A DNA stretch of 64,000 nucleotides from Mesorhizobium sp. B2-8-5 (GCF_006440675.2 NZ_CP083951.1:3009501-3073500); one strand, 5' to 3'. Counted from the stretch's first letter, positions 42,492 through 52,186 are shown. The notes: generated from the sequence alone by a model not told the origin. A program made the numbers and translations.

Positions 42492-43637
42492 ATGTCGGTG
42501 CCCGCTTTCACGGGAAGCAATGTCATGGACGTCGACGCCGCGAAAATTCGCGGCGCCGGCTCCAATGTCCACTTCGACAAGGTCAGTGTCGCCTATGGCG
42601 GGCATGTCGTGCTGCATCCGCTGACGCTCGACATCGCGCCTGGCGAGATCCTGGCGATGATCGGGCCCTCCGGCTCCGGCAAGACGACGGCGCTCCGGGC
42701 CGTCGCCGGCTTCGTCCGGCCGGCCAGCGGCCGCATCCGCATCGGCGCCACCGACGTGACCGATCTCCCGCCCTATGAGCGCGGGCTCGGCATGGTGGTG
42801 CAGAACTACGCGTTGTTTCCGCATATGCGGGTCGAAGACAACGTCGCCTTTGGTCTGAGAGCCCAAGGCGCCGACAAGGCGCTGGTTGCCGAGCGCGTCA
42901 AGGACTCGCTTGCGACCGTCGGCATGTCGGGCTTTGCCAAGCGCTATCCACGGGAGCTTTCCGGCGGCCAGCAGCAGCGTGTCGCCATCGCGCGGGCGCT
43001 TGCGGTCAGGCCGCGCGTGCTCCTGCTCGACGAGCCGCTTTCGGCGCTGGACGCGCAGATCAGGCGCAACATGGTCGAGGAGATCGCCAAGCTGCATCGC
43101 GACCTGCCTGGACTGACGATTCTCTATGTCACCCACGACCAGACCGAAGCGCTGACGCTTGCCGACAAGATCGCCATCATGCGCGACGGAAGGGTGTCCT
43201 CGCACGGGCCGACGGGGGAGCTTTACCGCCGACCGCCGAACCGCTTCACGGCCGAGTTCCTCGGCCGCGCGAATCTTTTGCCGGTCACGGTCGCGGAAGG
43301 CGCCGGGCCGAAGGGACTGGCCAAGGCGAAGCTCGGCGATGTCTTGCTTGCGGGCGCCGCGCGCGGCGAAAAGCCCGGCGACAAGACCTTGCTCTGCATC
43401 AGGCCGCAGCATCTCAGCCTCACCGGCGACGAGGAACACACCAACCGGATCGTCGGCACGCTGAAGGAAGTGCACTGGCAAGGCGAACTCACCCATCTGG
43501 TGCTCGATGTCGACGGCACGCCGGTGCGCGTCTCGGCGACCAGGCTGCCGGTGAGCCTGCCGGAGCGCGGCTCGGCGATGCCGCTGTTCTTTACGCCCGG
43601 CGACACCTCGCTCGTTCCGGAAGACATCCGTGGCTGA
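42492..43637 (+). CDS. phnT: 2-aminoethylphosphonate ABC transporter ATP-binding protein (probable)
   Basis: A 381-aa ATPase of the spermidine/phosphonate (POTA-like) class: Walker A GPSGSGKTT, Q-loop VVQNYALFPHM, signature LSGGQQQR, Walker B VLLLDEPLSALD, then a C-terminal TOBE-like regulatory domain (about 280-381). GGAGGAG precedes ATG 42492. The next gene starts inside its end. Confidence 0.88.
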   Translation: MSVPAFTGSNVMDVDAAKIRGAGSNVHFDKVSVAYGGHVVLHPLTLDIAPGEILAMIGPSGSGKTTALRAVAGFVRPASGRIRIGATDVTDLPPYERGLGMVVQNYALFPHMRVEDNVAFGLRAQGADKALVAERVKDSLATVGMSGFAKRYPRELSGGQQQRVAIARALAVRPRVLLLDEPLSALDAQIRRNMVEEIAKLHRDLPGLTILYVTHDQTEALTLADKIAIMRDGRVSSHGPTGELYRRPPNRFTAEFLGRANLLPVTVAEGAGPKGLAKAKLGDVLLAGAARGEKPGDKTLLCIRPQHLSLTGDEEHTNRIVGTLKEVHWQGELTHLVLDVDGTPVRVSATRLPVSLPERGSAMPLFFTPGDTSLVPEDIRG

Positions 43638-44487
43638 CGCGGCCATCCTTCCCGCGCAGATAACCAGAAAGGTGCCCGGCCGGCTCTGGATTGTGCCGCC
43701 GGCGGCGCTGCTGGCGCTGCTGTTCTTCTATCCGCTGGTGCTGATCGTCCAGCAGGCTTTTACCGACGACAGCGGCATGGCCAATGTCGCCGAATTCGTG
43801 CGTGTGCTGCATGCGCGCTTCTTCCTCAACGCGCTCATCAACACCATCACCATTTCGGTCGCCGCGACCGCCGGATGCCTTATCGTCGGACTGGTGCTGG
43901 GGCTGATCCTCGCCTTCGTGCCGTTTCCCGGCAGCGGCGTGATCGCCCGGCTGATCGACACCTTCATCGCCTTGCCGACCTTCCTGGTGACGCTTGCCTT
44001 CACCTTCCTCTACGGCTCGGCCGGCATGCTCAACGCCGGGCTGATGGAAGTGTTCTCGTTGCAGGCGCCGCCCGTCAACTTCCTCTACTCGACCTGGGGC
44101 GTGGTCCTGGCCGAGGTCACCGTCTACTCGCCCTTCGTGCTGCGCCCGCTGCTCGCTGCGTTTTCGCTGGTCGATCGCGGCCAGATCGAAGCGGCGAGCG
44201 TGCTTGGCGCGCGGCCGTTCCGCATCGTTCGCCAGGTCATTCTGCCCGCCGCCGTTCCGGCGCTGATTGCCGGCGGCAGCCTCTGTCTTTTGTTGACGGT
44301 CAACGAATTCGGCATCGTGCTGTTCATCGGCGCCAAGGGCGTCATCACTTTGCCGCTGCTCATCTACAGCAAGGCCATCCAGGAATCGGCCTATCAGGTC
44401 GCCTGCATCATCGCCGTCATCAACATCGCGCTGTCGCTCGGGCTGTTCGGCCTCTACCGGTTCGCCGCCGGCCGGCTGGGAGCATAA
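43630..44487 (+). CDS. phnU: 2-aminoethylphosphonate ABC transporter permease 1 (probable)
   Basis: A 285-aa membrane protein with about six hydrophobic segments. The EAA-type coupling loop reads QIEAASVLGARPFRIVRQVILPAAVPAL. GTG 43630 overlaps the ATPase gene by 8 bases. It pairs with the next permease. Confidence 0.87.
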   Translation: MADAAILPAQITRKVPGRLWIVPPAALLALLFFYPLVLIVQQAFTDDSGMANVAEFVRVLHARFFLNALINTITISVAATAGCLIVGLVLGLILAFVPFPGSGVIARLIDTFIALPTFLVTLAFTFLYGSAGMLNAGLMEVFSLQAPPVNFLYSTWGVVLAEVTVYSPFVLRPLLAAFSLVDRGQIEAASVLGARPFRIVRQVILPAAVPALIAGGSLCLLLTVNEFGIVLFIGAKGVITLPLLIYSKAIQESAYQVACIIAVINIALSLGLFGLYRFAAGRLGA

Positions 44488-44489
44488 AG

Positions 44490-45284
44490 ATGCTGGTCTG
44501 GTCGCGCCCCGGTCGCATGCTGATCTGGACAGTCTTCGCGCTGTTGTTCGGCGTCTTGTTCCTGGCTCCGCTCGCCGTCATCCTGCTCTCCAGCCTGGCC
44601 GACCAGTGGAACGGCGTGCTGCCGAGCGGACTGACGGTCGAACACTATAGCGATGTCATGCAGGGCGCCGCGTGGAAAGCGATGCAGGCCAGTCTGATCA
44701 CCGGCTGTCTTGCCAGCGCGCTGGCCCTGGTCAGCGGCACTTGGGCGGCGCTCGCGCTGCGTGTCCAGGACGCCACGCTGGCGAGAGTGCTCGGGCTTTT
44801 GTTCTTCATCCCAAGCGCGGTGCCTTCGGTGTCCGTGGGTCTCGGCCTGCTGGTTGCCTTCAGCCATCCGCCGCTGCTGCTCAACGGTACGATTGCCATC
44901 GTCATGATCGCGCATTTCGTGCTGATCTCGGCCTTCACCTTCGGCAATGTCTCGGCCGGGCTGGCGCGGCTTTCGCCGGACTTCGAGCAAGTGGCGTCGA
45001 GCCTCGGGGCGCGTCCTGCGTACCGACTCTGGCATGTCACGCTGCCGTTGCTCACGCCTTACCTGGTCGCCGCCTTCGGCTTGAGCTTCGCGCTGTCGAT
45101 GGGCGAGCTCGGCGCGACGGTGATGGTTTATCCGCCGGGCTGGGTGACGCTGCCGGTATCGATCTTCAGCCTGACCGATCGCGGCGACGTCTTCGCGGGC
45201 GCGGCGCTGACCATGGTGCTCGTCGCCGTGACGCTGTTGCTGCTGCTCGGGCTCGAGCGGCTGACCGGACGCCAGACGCGATAG
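44490..45284 (+). CDS. phnV: 2-aminoethylphosphonate ABC transporter permease 2 (probable)
   Basis: A 264-aa membrane protein with about six hydrophobic segments and the coupling loop FEQVASSLGARPAYRLWHVTLPLLTPYL. It starts 2 bases after the previous stop. It is the last gene of the phosphonate locus; a repeat element separates it from the convergent ROK regulator. Confidence 0.87.
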   Translation: MLVWSRPGRMLIWTVFALLFGVLFLAPLAVILLSSLADQWNGVLPSGLTVEHYSDVMQGAAWKAMQASLITGCLASALALVSGTWAALALRVQDATLARVLGLLFFIPSAVPSVSVGLGLLVAFSHPPLLLNGTIAIVMIAHFVLISAFTFGNVSAGLARLSPDFEQVASSLGARPAYRLWHVTLPLLTPYLVAAFGLSFALSMGELGATVMVYPPGWVTLPVSIFSLTDRGDVFAGAALTMVLVAVTLLLLLGLERLTGRQTR

Positions 45285-45298
45285 TGCCTTGTTTCGAC

Positions 45299-45366
45299 GC
45301 AATTCCGGACGGAAGGCTACGGCGAAGCCGCCGAGCCTGACCGCGTCACACTTTTCCTGGAATTGC
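45299..45366. repeat. Dispersed GCAATTCC repeat with altered centre, between convergent genes
   Basis: Arms GCAATTCC (45299-45306) and GGAATTGC (45359-45366) enclose a longer centre than other copies: about 25 bases containing GGCTACGGCGAAGCC replace the usual AAAACCGCTT. It lies between phnV and the ROK gene, one base before the latter's stop codon. Confidence 0.75.
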
Positions 45367-45367
45367 T

Positions 45368-46573
45368 TTAGCCCACCGGCTTCTGCAGCACGTCGAACTG
45401 CGGATTGGTTTCCGAGAAGATCGGCAAGGCCGCGGCGCCGAGGACGGACGTGTCCTTTCCCGCGGCGCCCACCACGACGCGTGGCGCGACGCGGGCTCTG
45501 GTCGAGCTCACCGAGAGATGGAGCGGTTCGAGCCGGCCGGCCAGCGCCTCGATCACAGGCAGCGGCATGAAGCCGCCGAGCACGACGGTCTCGGGATCGA
45601 GCGCCATTTCCAGGATATCGATCGCCTGCCGCAGCGGATCGACCGCCTCGGCGAGCCAGGCTTCGAACCGGCTGTCGCCCTTTGCCAAAAGCTCTTCCAG
45701 CAGGTCGGGAGAGGCATGGTCGGGATCCGGCAGGTCGAGCTTGTCATAGGCAGCGCGCAGCGAGACGTAGCGCTCGAGGCAGCCGCGCTTGCCGCAATCG
45801 CAGGGCAGGCCGCCTGGCTTGACGATGATGTGGCCGATCTCGCCGGCATTGTGTCGAGAGCCCTTGTAGAGATGACCGTCGAGGAAAAGGCCGGCGCCGA
45901 GGCCCGTCCCGATGAAGAGATAGACAAAGCTGCCGAGCTTGCGTGCAACGCCATAAAGCCGCTCGCCGATGGCCGCAGCCGTGGCGTCGTTCTCGACGGT
46001 GACGGTGATGCCTGTGAGCCGTTCCAGCTCGTCGGCGACCGGAAAGTCGTGCCAGCCGGGAAGGGCCGTCGGGCCGACCGAAGTCATGCCTTCGACGCCG
46101 AACGGCCCGGGCATCGCCATGCCGGCGCCAAGCAGTCTTGTCCGGTCCAGTCGGCAGGTTGCGATCAGGTCGCTTGAGATCGCGGCAAGCAGGGGCATGG
46201 CCTCAGTGGGAGTCGGCCGGTCGACATGTCTCTCGATGCGCGCGCGGACGGCGCCGGAAAGATCTGTGACGACGCCAACGGCTAGCTGGTGGTCGAGCTG
46301 CAGGCCGATCGAATAACCGCCATCCGGGTTGATGGAGTAGGGAACGGCAGGCTGGCCGCGCGCGCCTTTCAGCGTTGCTTCAGGACGCAGCAGCCCGGCC
46401 GCTTCCAATTCCTCGACGATGTTGGAGATGGTCTGCGACGACAGCGCCGTCAGCCTCGCGATCGCGGCCCGTGACAGCGCGCCGTTGACGCGGATCGCTT
46501 CGATCACAACGCGCCGATTGTGCGATTTCGCCTGCTCGAGATTTGTGCCGGAGATGGCTTTTTTGAGGGTCAT
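45368..46573 (-). CDS. ROK-family transcriptional regulator
   Basis: A 401-aa protein. Its N-terminal winged helix (GALSRAAIARLTALSSQTISNIVEELEAAGL) is joined to a ROK sugar-kinase-like domain with VENDATAAAIGE, FIGTGLGAGLFLDG, NAGEIGH and an intact zinc motif CDCGKRGCLE. It is likely a sugar-responsive repressor. ATG 46573 is used; GTG 46591 would add six residues. A TATAAT box and an AAATCAA-G-TTGATTT dyad lie just upstream, suggesting autoregulation. Its other targets are not evident in the neighbourhood. Confidence 0.88.
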   Translation of the reverse strand: MTLKKAISGTNLEQAKSHNRRVVIEAIRVNGALSRAAIARLTALSSQTISNIVEELEAAGLLRPEATLKGARGQPAVPYSINPDGGYSIGLQLDHQLAVGVVTDLSGAVRARIERHVDRPTPTEAMPLLAAISSDLIATCRLDRTRLLGAGMAMPGPFGVEGMTSVGPTALPGWHDFPVADELERLTGITVTVENDATAAAIGERLYGVARKLGSFVYLFIGTGLGAGLFLDGHLYKGSRHNAGEIGHIIVKPGGLPCDCGKRGCLERYVSLRAAYDKLDLPDPDHASPDLLEELLAKGDSRFEAWLAEAVDPLRQAIDILEMALDPETVVLGGFMPLPVIEALAGRLEPLHLSVSSTRARVAPRVVVGAAGKDTSVLGAAALPIFSETNPQFDVLQKPVG

Positions 46574-46615
46574 GCGGTCGTTACCAGTCACGGAACTGTA
46601 GATTGCTACTTTAGA

Positions 46616-46630
46616 AAATCAAGTTGATTT
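46616..46630. promoter_or_regulatory. Operator-like dyad before the ROK regulator
   Basis: AAATCAA-G-TTGATTT, a perfect odd-centred palindrome directly downstream of the minus-strand TATAAT, where a repressor would block initiation. Confidence 0.65.
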
Positions 46631-46631
46631 A

Positions 46632-46659
46632 ATTATATCGACGACCAGCAACTGGCCAA
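46632..46659 (-). promoter_or_regulatory. Sigma-70-type promoter of the ROK regulator
   Basis: On the minus strand: TTGGCC (46659-46654), a 16-base spacer, then a perfect TATAAT (46637-46632). It is followed immediately by the 46616-46630 dyad. Confidence 0.55.
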
Positions 46660-46763
46660 AAGCCTGGGCCAGCCCGCAGGCTCGCAGCCGAAATATCGGA
46701 ATTTGGTGGTGGTGAACATGCTGGCGCGGCGTGGTCGTAGGTCTTGAGCCAAGATTGTTTTAC

Positions 46764-46806
46764 GCAATTCCGGACGGAAAACCCTTCGCACTTTTCCTGG
46801 AATTGC
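46764..46806. repeat. Dispersed GCAATTCC hairpin repeat
   Basis: Arms GCAATTCC (46764-46771) and GGAATTGC (46799-46806), with inner GGAAAA/TTTTCC pairing. Same family as the copies at 9072, 20513 and 45299, here about 80 bases before the GT4 gene. Confidence 0.8.
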
Positions 46807-46883
46807 TTTGACCCGCGACCAATTGGGCAGGAACGATCTCGCGGCTGACGCATTTTGCTTCGCGTCAGCAGTCGAGGGACCCG

Positions 46884-47942
46884 ATGCGCATAGCCCATGT
46901 CGCGCCGCTCTACGAATCCGTGCCGCCGAAACTTTATGGCGGCACCGAGCGGATCGTCTTCTACATTACCGAAGCACTGGTCGGGCTCGGGCATGACGTC
47001 ACGCTGTTCGCGAGCGGCGACAGCGAGACATCGGCGCGACTGGTGCCGGGTCGCGACCAGGCGATCCGCCTCGACCCGCGGCCGAAGAAATCGGAAATCG
47101 CCGCGCATCTGGCGATGCTCGCCGATGTGCGCGAACGCGCCGGCGAATTCGACGTCATCCATTTCCATCTCAGCCACTTCCTGCATTTTCCGTTTTTCGA
47201 AGAGATTGCGGGTCGCACGGTGACAACGCCGCATGGCCGGCTCGACTATGTCGACCTGGCGCCGGCGTACCAACGTTTTCCGCGTTTCCCGATGATCTCG
47301 ATTTCGCAGAGCCAGAAGCGCGGTTTGCCCGACGCAAATTGGCTCGCCACGATCCATCACGGATTGCCGCTCGACGCCTATCAGCCGACTTATCAGCCGC
47401 AAGCGGAAGAGCCGTATCTGGCCTTCCTCGGACGCCTGTCCCGCGACAAGCGGCCGGACCGCGCCATCGAGATCGCGCGGCGGTCCGGCTTGAAGTTGAA
47501 GCTGGCGGCCAAGATCGGCGACGACGACCGCGCTTATTTCCGTGACAACATCGAGGCGCTCATCGATGGCGACCGCATCGACTATGTCGGCGAGATCACG
47601 GAAGACGAGAAGGCCGAATTCCTGGGCAATGCGACAGGCCTGCTGTTTCCAATCGACTGGCCGGAACCGTTCGGCCTCGTCGCGATCGAGGCCATGGCCT
47701 GCGGCACACCGGTGATCGCCTGGAACAACGGCGCCCTGCCGGAGATCGTCGACAATGGCGTCACTGGCTTCGTCGTGGCCAATGTCGACGATGCGGTCGC
47801 ATCGATGCCCGCGCTTCTCGAACTCGACCGGCGGCAGGTGAGGGCAGTCTTCGAGAAAAGGTTCTCGGCGACAAGAATGGCGCGCGACTACCTTTCTGCC
47901 TATATGCGTCTGACCGGCATGCCGGAGGCCAAGGCCTCCTGA
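46884..47942 (+). CDS. GT4-family glycosyltransferase
   Basis: A 352-aa GT-B enzyme. The N-terminal acceptor-side motif is PPKLYGGTERIVFYITEAL, with HFHLSHFLHFPFF. The C-terminal donor side has FLGRLSRDKRPDRAIEIARRSG and the E-x7-E motif in EPFGLVAIEAMACG. It transfers a sugar from an activated donor; the acceptor is unknown. GAGGGA precedes the ATG. It is first of a same-strand group with a debranching-like glucosidase and trehalose synthesis genes, suggesting a link to storage or stress carbohydrate. Confidence 0.85.
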   Translation: MRIAHVAPLYESVPPKLYGGTERIVFYITEALVGLGHDVTLFASGDSETSARLVPGRDQAIRLDPRPKKSEIAAHLAMLADVRERAGEFDVIHFHLSHFLHFPFFEEIAGRTVTTPHGRLDYVDLAPAYQRFPRFPMISISQSQKRGLPDANWLATIHHGLPLDAYQPTYQPQAEEPYLAFLGRLSRDKRPDRAIEIARRSGLKLKLAAKIGDDDRAYFRDNIEALIDGDRIDYVGEITEDEKAEFLGNATGLLFPIDWPEPFGLVAIEAMACGTPVIAWNNGALPEIVDNGVTGFVVANVDDAVASMPALLELDRRQVRAVFEKRFSATRMARDYLSAYMRLTGMPEAKAS

Positions 47943-47950
47943 CCTTGGAT

Positions 47951-48054
47951 GATTTCAGGCCTGTTCGACCTGAAATCTGAATCCGGCACTAAATCAAAGA
48001 GATAGAGCATGATGTCGTCCGAAAACCGCTTCACACTTTTCGGCATCATGCTCT
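47951..48054. repeat. Composite intergenic repeat of two hairpins
   Basis: The first hairpin has arms GATTTCAGG (47951-47959) and CCTGAAATC (47969-47977). The second (48004-48054) has arms AGAGCATGATG/CATCATGCTCT with inner CCGAAAA/TTTTCGG. The AAAGAGATAGAGC linker also occurs in the 9071-9170 repeat, so the families are related modules. It could end the GT4 transcript. Confidence 0.7.
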
Positions 48055-48082
48055 AGGGTGGGGCAACCGAAAGAGGTGACGA

Positions 48083-50245
48083 ATGACGGAGCTCGACGAG
48101 CGCAAGCTCGATCCTGCCGTGGCCCTTTCCTCGCTCGACGAGACGGCGCCGCGAGAACCGCACCGGCTTTTTGCTCTCAAGCAGGGCGACTGCTTCGCCG
48201 TCGCCGACGCCTATGGCGACATCAGGGGCGCCGGCGACGGCTTCTTCCGCGATGACACGCGCGTGCTGTCCGAATTCCGGCTGACCATCGGCGGCAGGCC
48301 GATGTCGCTGCTCGGCGCATCGCTCAGCCAGGACAATGTGCTGTTCACGTCCAACCTGACCAACCTGCCTATTCAAAGCGCTGCCGGCCGCGATATGCCG
48401 CAGGGCGCGATCCATATCGAGCGCGTCAGGCTGATCTGGCAGGACAGGCTGTTCGAGCGCATCACGCTTTCCAACTACAGCCGCGAGCATTCTACCATCA
48501 CCGCCTCGCTGCATTTCGCCGCCGACTTTCGCGACATGTTCGAGGTGCGCGGCTCAACCCGGGTGAAGCGGGGCACCACGCATATCGCCAAGACGGACAA
48601 GACCTCGGTCCTGCTCGGCTATGATGGCCTGGACGGTTTGCCGCGACTTTCGGCAATCTCCTTTTCGCAGGCGCCAGACCAGTTGAGCGACAATCGCGCC
48701 GATTTCCTCATCGCCGTGACCAAGCGCAGTCAAAAGGTGCTTTACGTCGAGGTCGGCCCCGCGGTCGCCGACGCGCCCGATCGCGACCGCTTCCGCGCCG
48801 CGGCGGCGCGCGCGCGGTTCGGCATGCGCGCCAAGCGCAGGCACGGTGCCACGGTGCACAGCTCGGGGCGCGTGTTCAACGATTGGGTCGAGCGCGCCCG
48901 CGCCGATGTGGCGCTGCTCACCACCGAGCTTTCGACCGGGCCTTATCCCTATGCCGGCATCCCGTGGTTTTCGACCGCGTTCGGCCGCGACGGCGTGATC
49001 TCGAGCCTGCAGATGCTTTGGCTCAATCCCGGACTGGCGCGCGGCGTGCTGGCTTTTCTGGCCGAGCATCAGGCGACGGAGACTTCGCCGTTCAGCGATT
49101 CCCAGCCCGGCAAGATCATGCATGAGACACGCAAGGGCGAGATGGCGGCGCTGCGCGAGCTTCCCTTCGGCCGCTATTACGGCGGTGTCGACACCACGCC
49201 GCTCTATATCCATCTGGCTTCCGCCTATGCCGACCGCACCGGCGACATGGCCTTCATCGACAAGCTTTGGCCCTCGCTGAAGGCTGCCGCCGAATGGACG
49301 GAGGAGGCGAGCCGCGCCACCGGCTTCGTCACCTACCAGCGCGCCGCCGAGTCCGGCCTCGCCAACCAGGGGTGGAAGGACAGCTTCGATTCGGTCTTCC
49401 ACGCCGACGGCCGCATCCCCAAGGGGCCGATCGCACTGGTCGAGGTGCAAGGCTATGTCTTTGCCGCCTTCCGCGGCCTGGCGGCGCTCGCGCGCCGCCG
49501 CGGCGAATTCGCGGATGCCGAGCACTGGGAAAACCGCGCCGAGGAAATGCGGGTCGCCGTGGAACGCGATTTTTGGCTGGACGACCTGAATTTCTACGCC
49601 TTGGCCATCGATGGCGAAGGCCAGCCCTGCAAGGTTCGAACGACAAATGCCGGGCACCTGCTTTTCGTCGGGCTGCCGCAGCCCGAGCGCGCCAGGCTGG
49701 TCGCCGACCAATTGCTGTCGGCCGCCTTCCATTCCGGCTGGGGACTGCGGACGCTCGCCGACGATGCGGTGTTCTTCAACCCGATGTCCTACCACAACGG
49801 CTCGATCTGGCCGCACGATACCGCGCTTTGCGGCGTGGGCCTGGCGCGCTACGGCGAACGCGACAGCGTGGTGCGGCTGATGAGCGGCACATTCGAATCG
49901 GCCGTGCATTTCAATATGCGGCTGCCAGAACTGTTCTGCGGCTTCGCCCGGGCGCCGGGCGAAGCGCCAATCGCCTATCCGGTAGCCTGCCTGCCGCAAG
50001 CCTGGTCGGCGGGCTCCACCTTCATGCTGATGCAGGCCTGTCTGGGCCTGGAAATCGATGGCTGGGAAGGCGAATTGCATGTCACGCGCCCAAGGCTGCC
50101 GATCGGTATCGACACCCTCATGCTCCGGCATCTGAGCGTCGGGGACAAGGTCGTCGACTTGACCTTCCAGCGGGTAGGCGACCGTGTCGCCGCCTTCCTT
50201 TCCGATCGTCATGAAGGTCAGGTGCCGCTTATCGTGCGGACTTAG
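48083..50245 (+). CDS. Amylo-alpha-1,6-glucosidase / glycogen-debranching-like protein
   Basis: A 720-aa protein. Residues about 25-230 are an N-terminal debranching-type beta domain (GDCFAVADAYGDIRGAGDGFFRDDTRVLSEF). The remainder is an (alpha/alpha)6 glucosidase barrel with IPWFSTAFGRDGVISSLQM, WKDSFDSVFHADG and SYHNGSIWPHDTAL. The last two match the catalytic-side segments of this family. It probably trims alpha-1,6 branches or a related glucoside in the cytoplasm; no signal peptide is visible. AGAGGTGACGA precedes the ATG. It is followed by otsA and otsB. Confidence 0.85.
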   Translation: MTELDERKLDPAVALSSLDETAPREPHRLFALKQGDCFAVADAYGDIRGAGDGFFRDDTRVLSEFRLTIGGRPMSLLGASLSQDNVLFTSNLTNLPIQSAAGRDMPQGAIHIERVRLIWQDRLFERITLSNYSREHSTITASLHFAADFRDMFEVRGSTRVKRGTTHIAKTDKTSVLLGYDGLDGLPRLSAISFSQAPDQLSDNRADFLIAVTKRSQKVLYVEVGPAVADAPDRDRFRAAAARARFGMRAKRRHGATVHSSGRVFNDWVERARADVALLTTELSTGPYPYAGIPWFSTAFGRDGVISSLQMLWLNPGLARGVLAFLAEHQATETSPFSDSQPGKIMHETRKGEMAALRELPFGRYYGGVDTTPLYIHLASAYADRTGDMAFIDKLWPSLKAAAEWTEEASRATGFVTYQRAAESGLANQGWKDSFDSVFHADGRIPKGPIALVEVQGYVFAAFRGLAALARRRGEFADAEHWENRAEEMRVAVERDFWLDDLNFYALAIDGEGQPCKVRTTNAGHLLFVGLPQPERARLVADQLLSAAFHSGWGLRTLADDAVFFNPMSYHNGSIWPHDTALCGVGLARYGERDSVVRLMSGTFESAVHFNMRLPELFCGFARAPGEAPIAYPVACLPQAWSAGSTFMLMQACLGLEIDGWEGELHVTRPRLPIGIDTLMLRHLSVGDKVVDLTFQRVGDRVAAFLSDRHEGQVPLIVRT

Positions 50246-50287
50246 AAGAAGGCGTCGCAAGCCCGCGTTCAACAATCGAAAAATGTC

Positions 50288-50312
50288 GGAACCCCTGGCC
50301 GGTTCGTGCGTT
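50288..50312 (+). promoter_or_regulatory. EcfG-type general stress promoter before otsA
   Basis: GGAAC, a 16-base spacer, then CGTT: an exact match to the alphaproteobacterial general-stress consensus, 84 bases before otsA. It agrees with trehalose synthesis as a stress response. Confidence 0.7.
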
Positions 50313-50395
50313 GCACAGCTGGACCGGTCTGCCGTCCGCAGCCGGCAAGAACGAAAAACAAAAGAGCGGACAGCCGGAGGCAGCCTGGCATTTCA

Positions 50396-52186
50396 ATGAC
50401 ACAATATAGCGTTCTGTTACTGGTCCTCATTCTGGCAAGCCTTGGACTTTCCGCATTCGCGATTTTCATTTCGATATCCCGATACCGCCGCAATCACCCG
50501 AGGGCCGCGGCTTCGCCGGCTTCCGGCGACGACTTTGCCACCGAGGCCGCGCGCAAGGTGCTGCGCGAATTCGAGAAGAACGGGCAGTCGGTCGACGCGG
50601 CGCTGGTTACATGGTCGCCGGAGACGTTGCGCAAGATCCTCGCGGATGAGTTGCCGGATGCGCAGGTCATCATCGTCTCCAATCGCGAGCCTTATATCCA
50701 CAACGAAACCAGGGACGGCGACGTCGAGCTTGTCGTGCCGGCGAGCGGGCTGGTCTCGGCGCTGGAACCGATCACGCGCGCTTGCGCCGGCACCTGGATC
50801 GCCTATGGCGGCGGCAGCGCGGACCGGACGGTGGTGGACAGGAACGACCGTATGCAAGTGCCGCCCGGCAATCCTTCCTACACGCTGCGCCGCGTCTGGC
50901 TGAGCGACGACGAATATCAAGGCTATTATCTTGGCTTCGCCAATGAGGGGCTGTGGCCGCTCTGCCACATCGCGTTCACGCGTCCGATCTTCCGCGAATC
51001 GGACTGGGAGGCCTATGAGGCCGTCAACCGCAAATTCGCCGAGACGGTGGTTGCCGAGGCGCGCAACGAGCGGCCGATCGTGCTGGTCCAGGACTATCAC
51101 TTCGCGCTTCTGCCGCGCATGATCCGCGAGCGCCTGCCGGAGGCGATCGTCATCACCTTCTGGCACATACCGTGGCCGAACTCGGAAGTGTTCAGCATCT
51201 GCCCGTGGCGCGAGCGCATCCTCGACGGCCTGCTCGGCAGCTCGATCGTGGGCTTCCACACCCAGTTCCACGCCAACAACTTCACCGAAAGCGTCGACCG
51301 TTTCATGGAAAGCCGGATCGAGCGAGCCGACGCTGCCATTTCCTATGGCGGCCAGGTGACGCTGGTGCATTCCTATCCGATCTCGATCGAGTGGCCGGTC
51401 GAGCTGCTGAAAACTCTTCCGAGCGTCGAGGAGTGCAGGGCGCGCGTGCGCAAGCGGTTCAGAATTCCAGCAGGCGCCAAGCTTTGCGTCGGCGTCGAGC
51501 GTCTCGATTACACCAAAGGCATCCTCGATCGCTTCCATGCGCTTGAGGAACTGTTCATCCGTCATCCAGAAACGGTCGGCAACGTGGTATTCCTGCAGAT
51601 CGCTGCACCAAGCCGGGGCACGCTGCCTGCCTACAAGCAGCTTCACGACGAATGCCTGCGCTATGCCGACGAACTCAACCAGCGCTACGGCAGCAAATCC
51701 TATCAGCCGGTTGTCATGGTGGCCGAGCACCATGCGCAAGCCTCGGTCTATGAGCTTTATCGCGCCGCCGACATCTGCCTCGTCACCAGTCTGCATGACG
51801 GCATGAATCTCGTCGCCAAGGAGTTCGTGGCGTCGCGCGACGACGAGCAGGGCGTGCTGCTGCTCAGCACCTTCGCCGGCGCCTCGCGCGAATTGCTGGA
51901 GGCGCTGATCGTCAATCCTTACGACGCGGCGATGATGAGCGAGACGATGCTGCAGGCGCTGACCATGGGAACGGACGAGCAGCACGAGCGCATGCGGCGC
52001 ATGCGCGACATCGTGCGCGACAACAATGTCTACCGCTGGGCCGGCAGCATGCTGCTCGACGCGGCGCGGCTGAGAAAGCGTGGCGACCTCGACCGGGTCA
52101 CCGCCTTATACGACCGGCCGACCGGCCCCACCGGGGACAATGTCGTCTCCATGTTCGAACGCAAACAGGCAGTCGGATTCCGATGA
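50396..52186 (+). CDS. otsA: Trehalose-6-phosphate synthase with an N-terminal membrane anchor
   Basis: A 596-aa GT20 enzyme. The catalytic part begins near residue 95 ([10 protein letters not shown]) and carries the [19 protein letters not shown] and [16 protein letters not shown] motifs for glucose-6-phosphate and UDP-glucose. It is over 100 residues longer than E. coli-type OtsA. The extra N-terminus holds a single strong transmembrane segment (about 4-27), then Arg-rich SRYRRNHPR, predicting a membrane-tethered enzyme. It is overlapped by otsB (ATGA). The codons from GTG 50306 overlap the EcfG-type promoter, so ATG 50396 is preferred. Confidence 0.9.
   Translation: MTQYSVLLLVLILASLGLSAFAIFISISRYRRNHPRAAASPASGDDFATEAARKVLREFEKNGQSVDAALVTWSPETLRKILADELPDAQVIIVSNREPYIHNETRDGDVELVVPASGLVSALEPITRACAGTWIAYGGGSADRTVVDRNDRMQVPPGNPSYTLRRVWLSDDEYQGYYLGFANEGLWPLCHIAFTRPIFRESDWEAYEAVNRKFAETVVAEARNERPIVLVQDYHFALLPRMIRERLPEAIVITFWHIPWPNSEVFSICPWRERILDGLLGSSIVGFHTQFHANNFTESVDRFMESRIERADAAISYGGQVTLVHSYPISIEWPVELLKTLPSVEECRARVRKRFRIPAGAKLCVGVERLDYTKGILDRFHALEELFIRHPETVGNVVFLQIAAPSRGTLPAYKQLHDECLRYADELNQRYGSKSYQPVVMVAEHHAQASVYELYRAADICLVTSLHDGMNLVAKEFVASRDDEQGVLLLSTFAGASRELLEALIVNPYDAAMMSETMLQALTMGTDEQHERMRRMRDIVRDNNVYRWAGSMLLDAARLRKRGDLDRVTALYDRPTGPTGDNVVSMFERKQAVGFR

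Larger units (their letters stand above)
46574..46883. other. Intergenic region between the ROK regulator and GT4 gene
   Basis: About 310 bases between divergent genes. It contains the ROK promoter and dyad (46616-46659) and one GCAATTCC repeat (46764-46806). I see no convincing gene; short in-frame stretches here lack start signals and family features. Confidence 0.5.
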
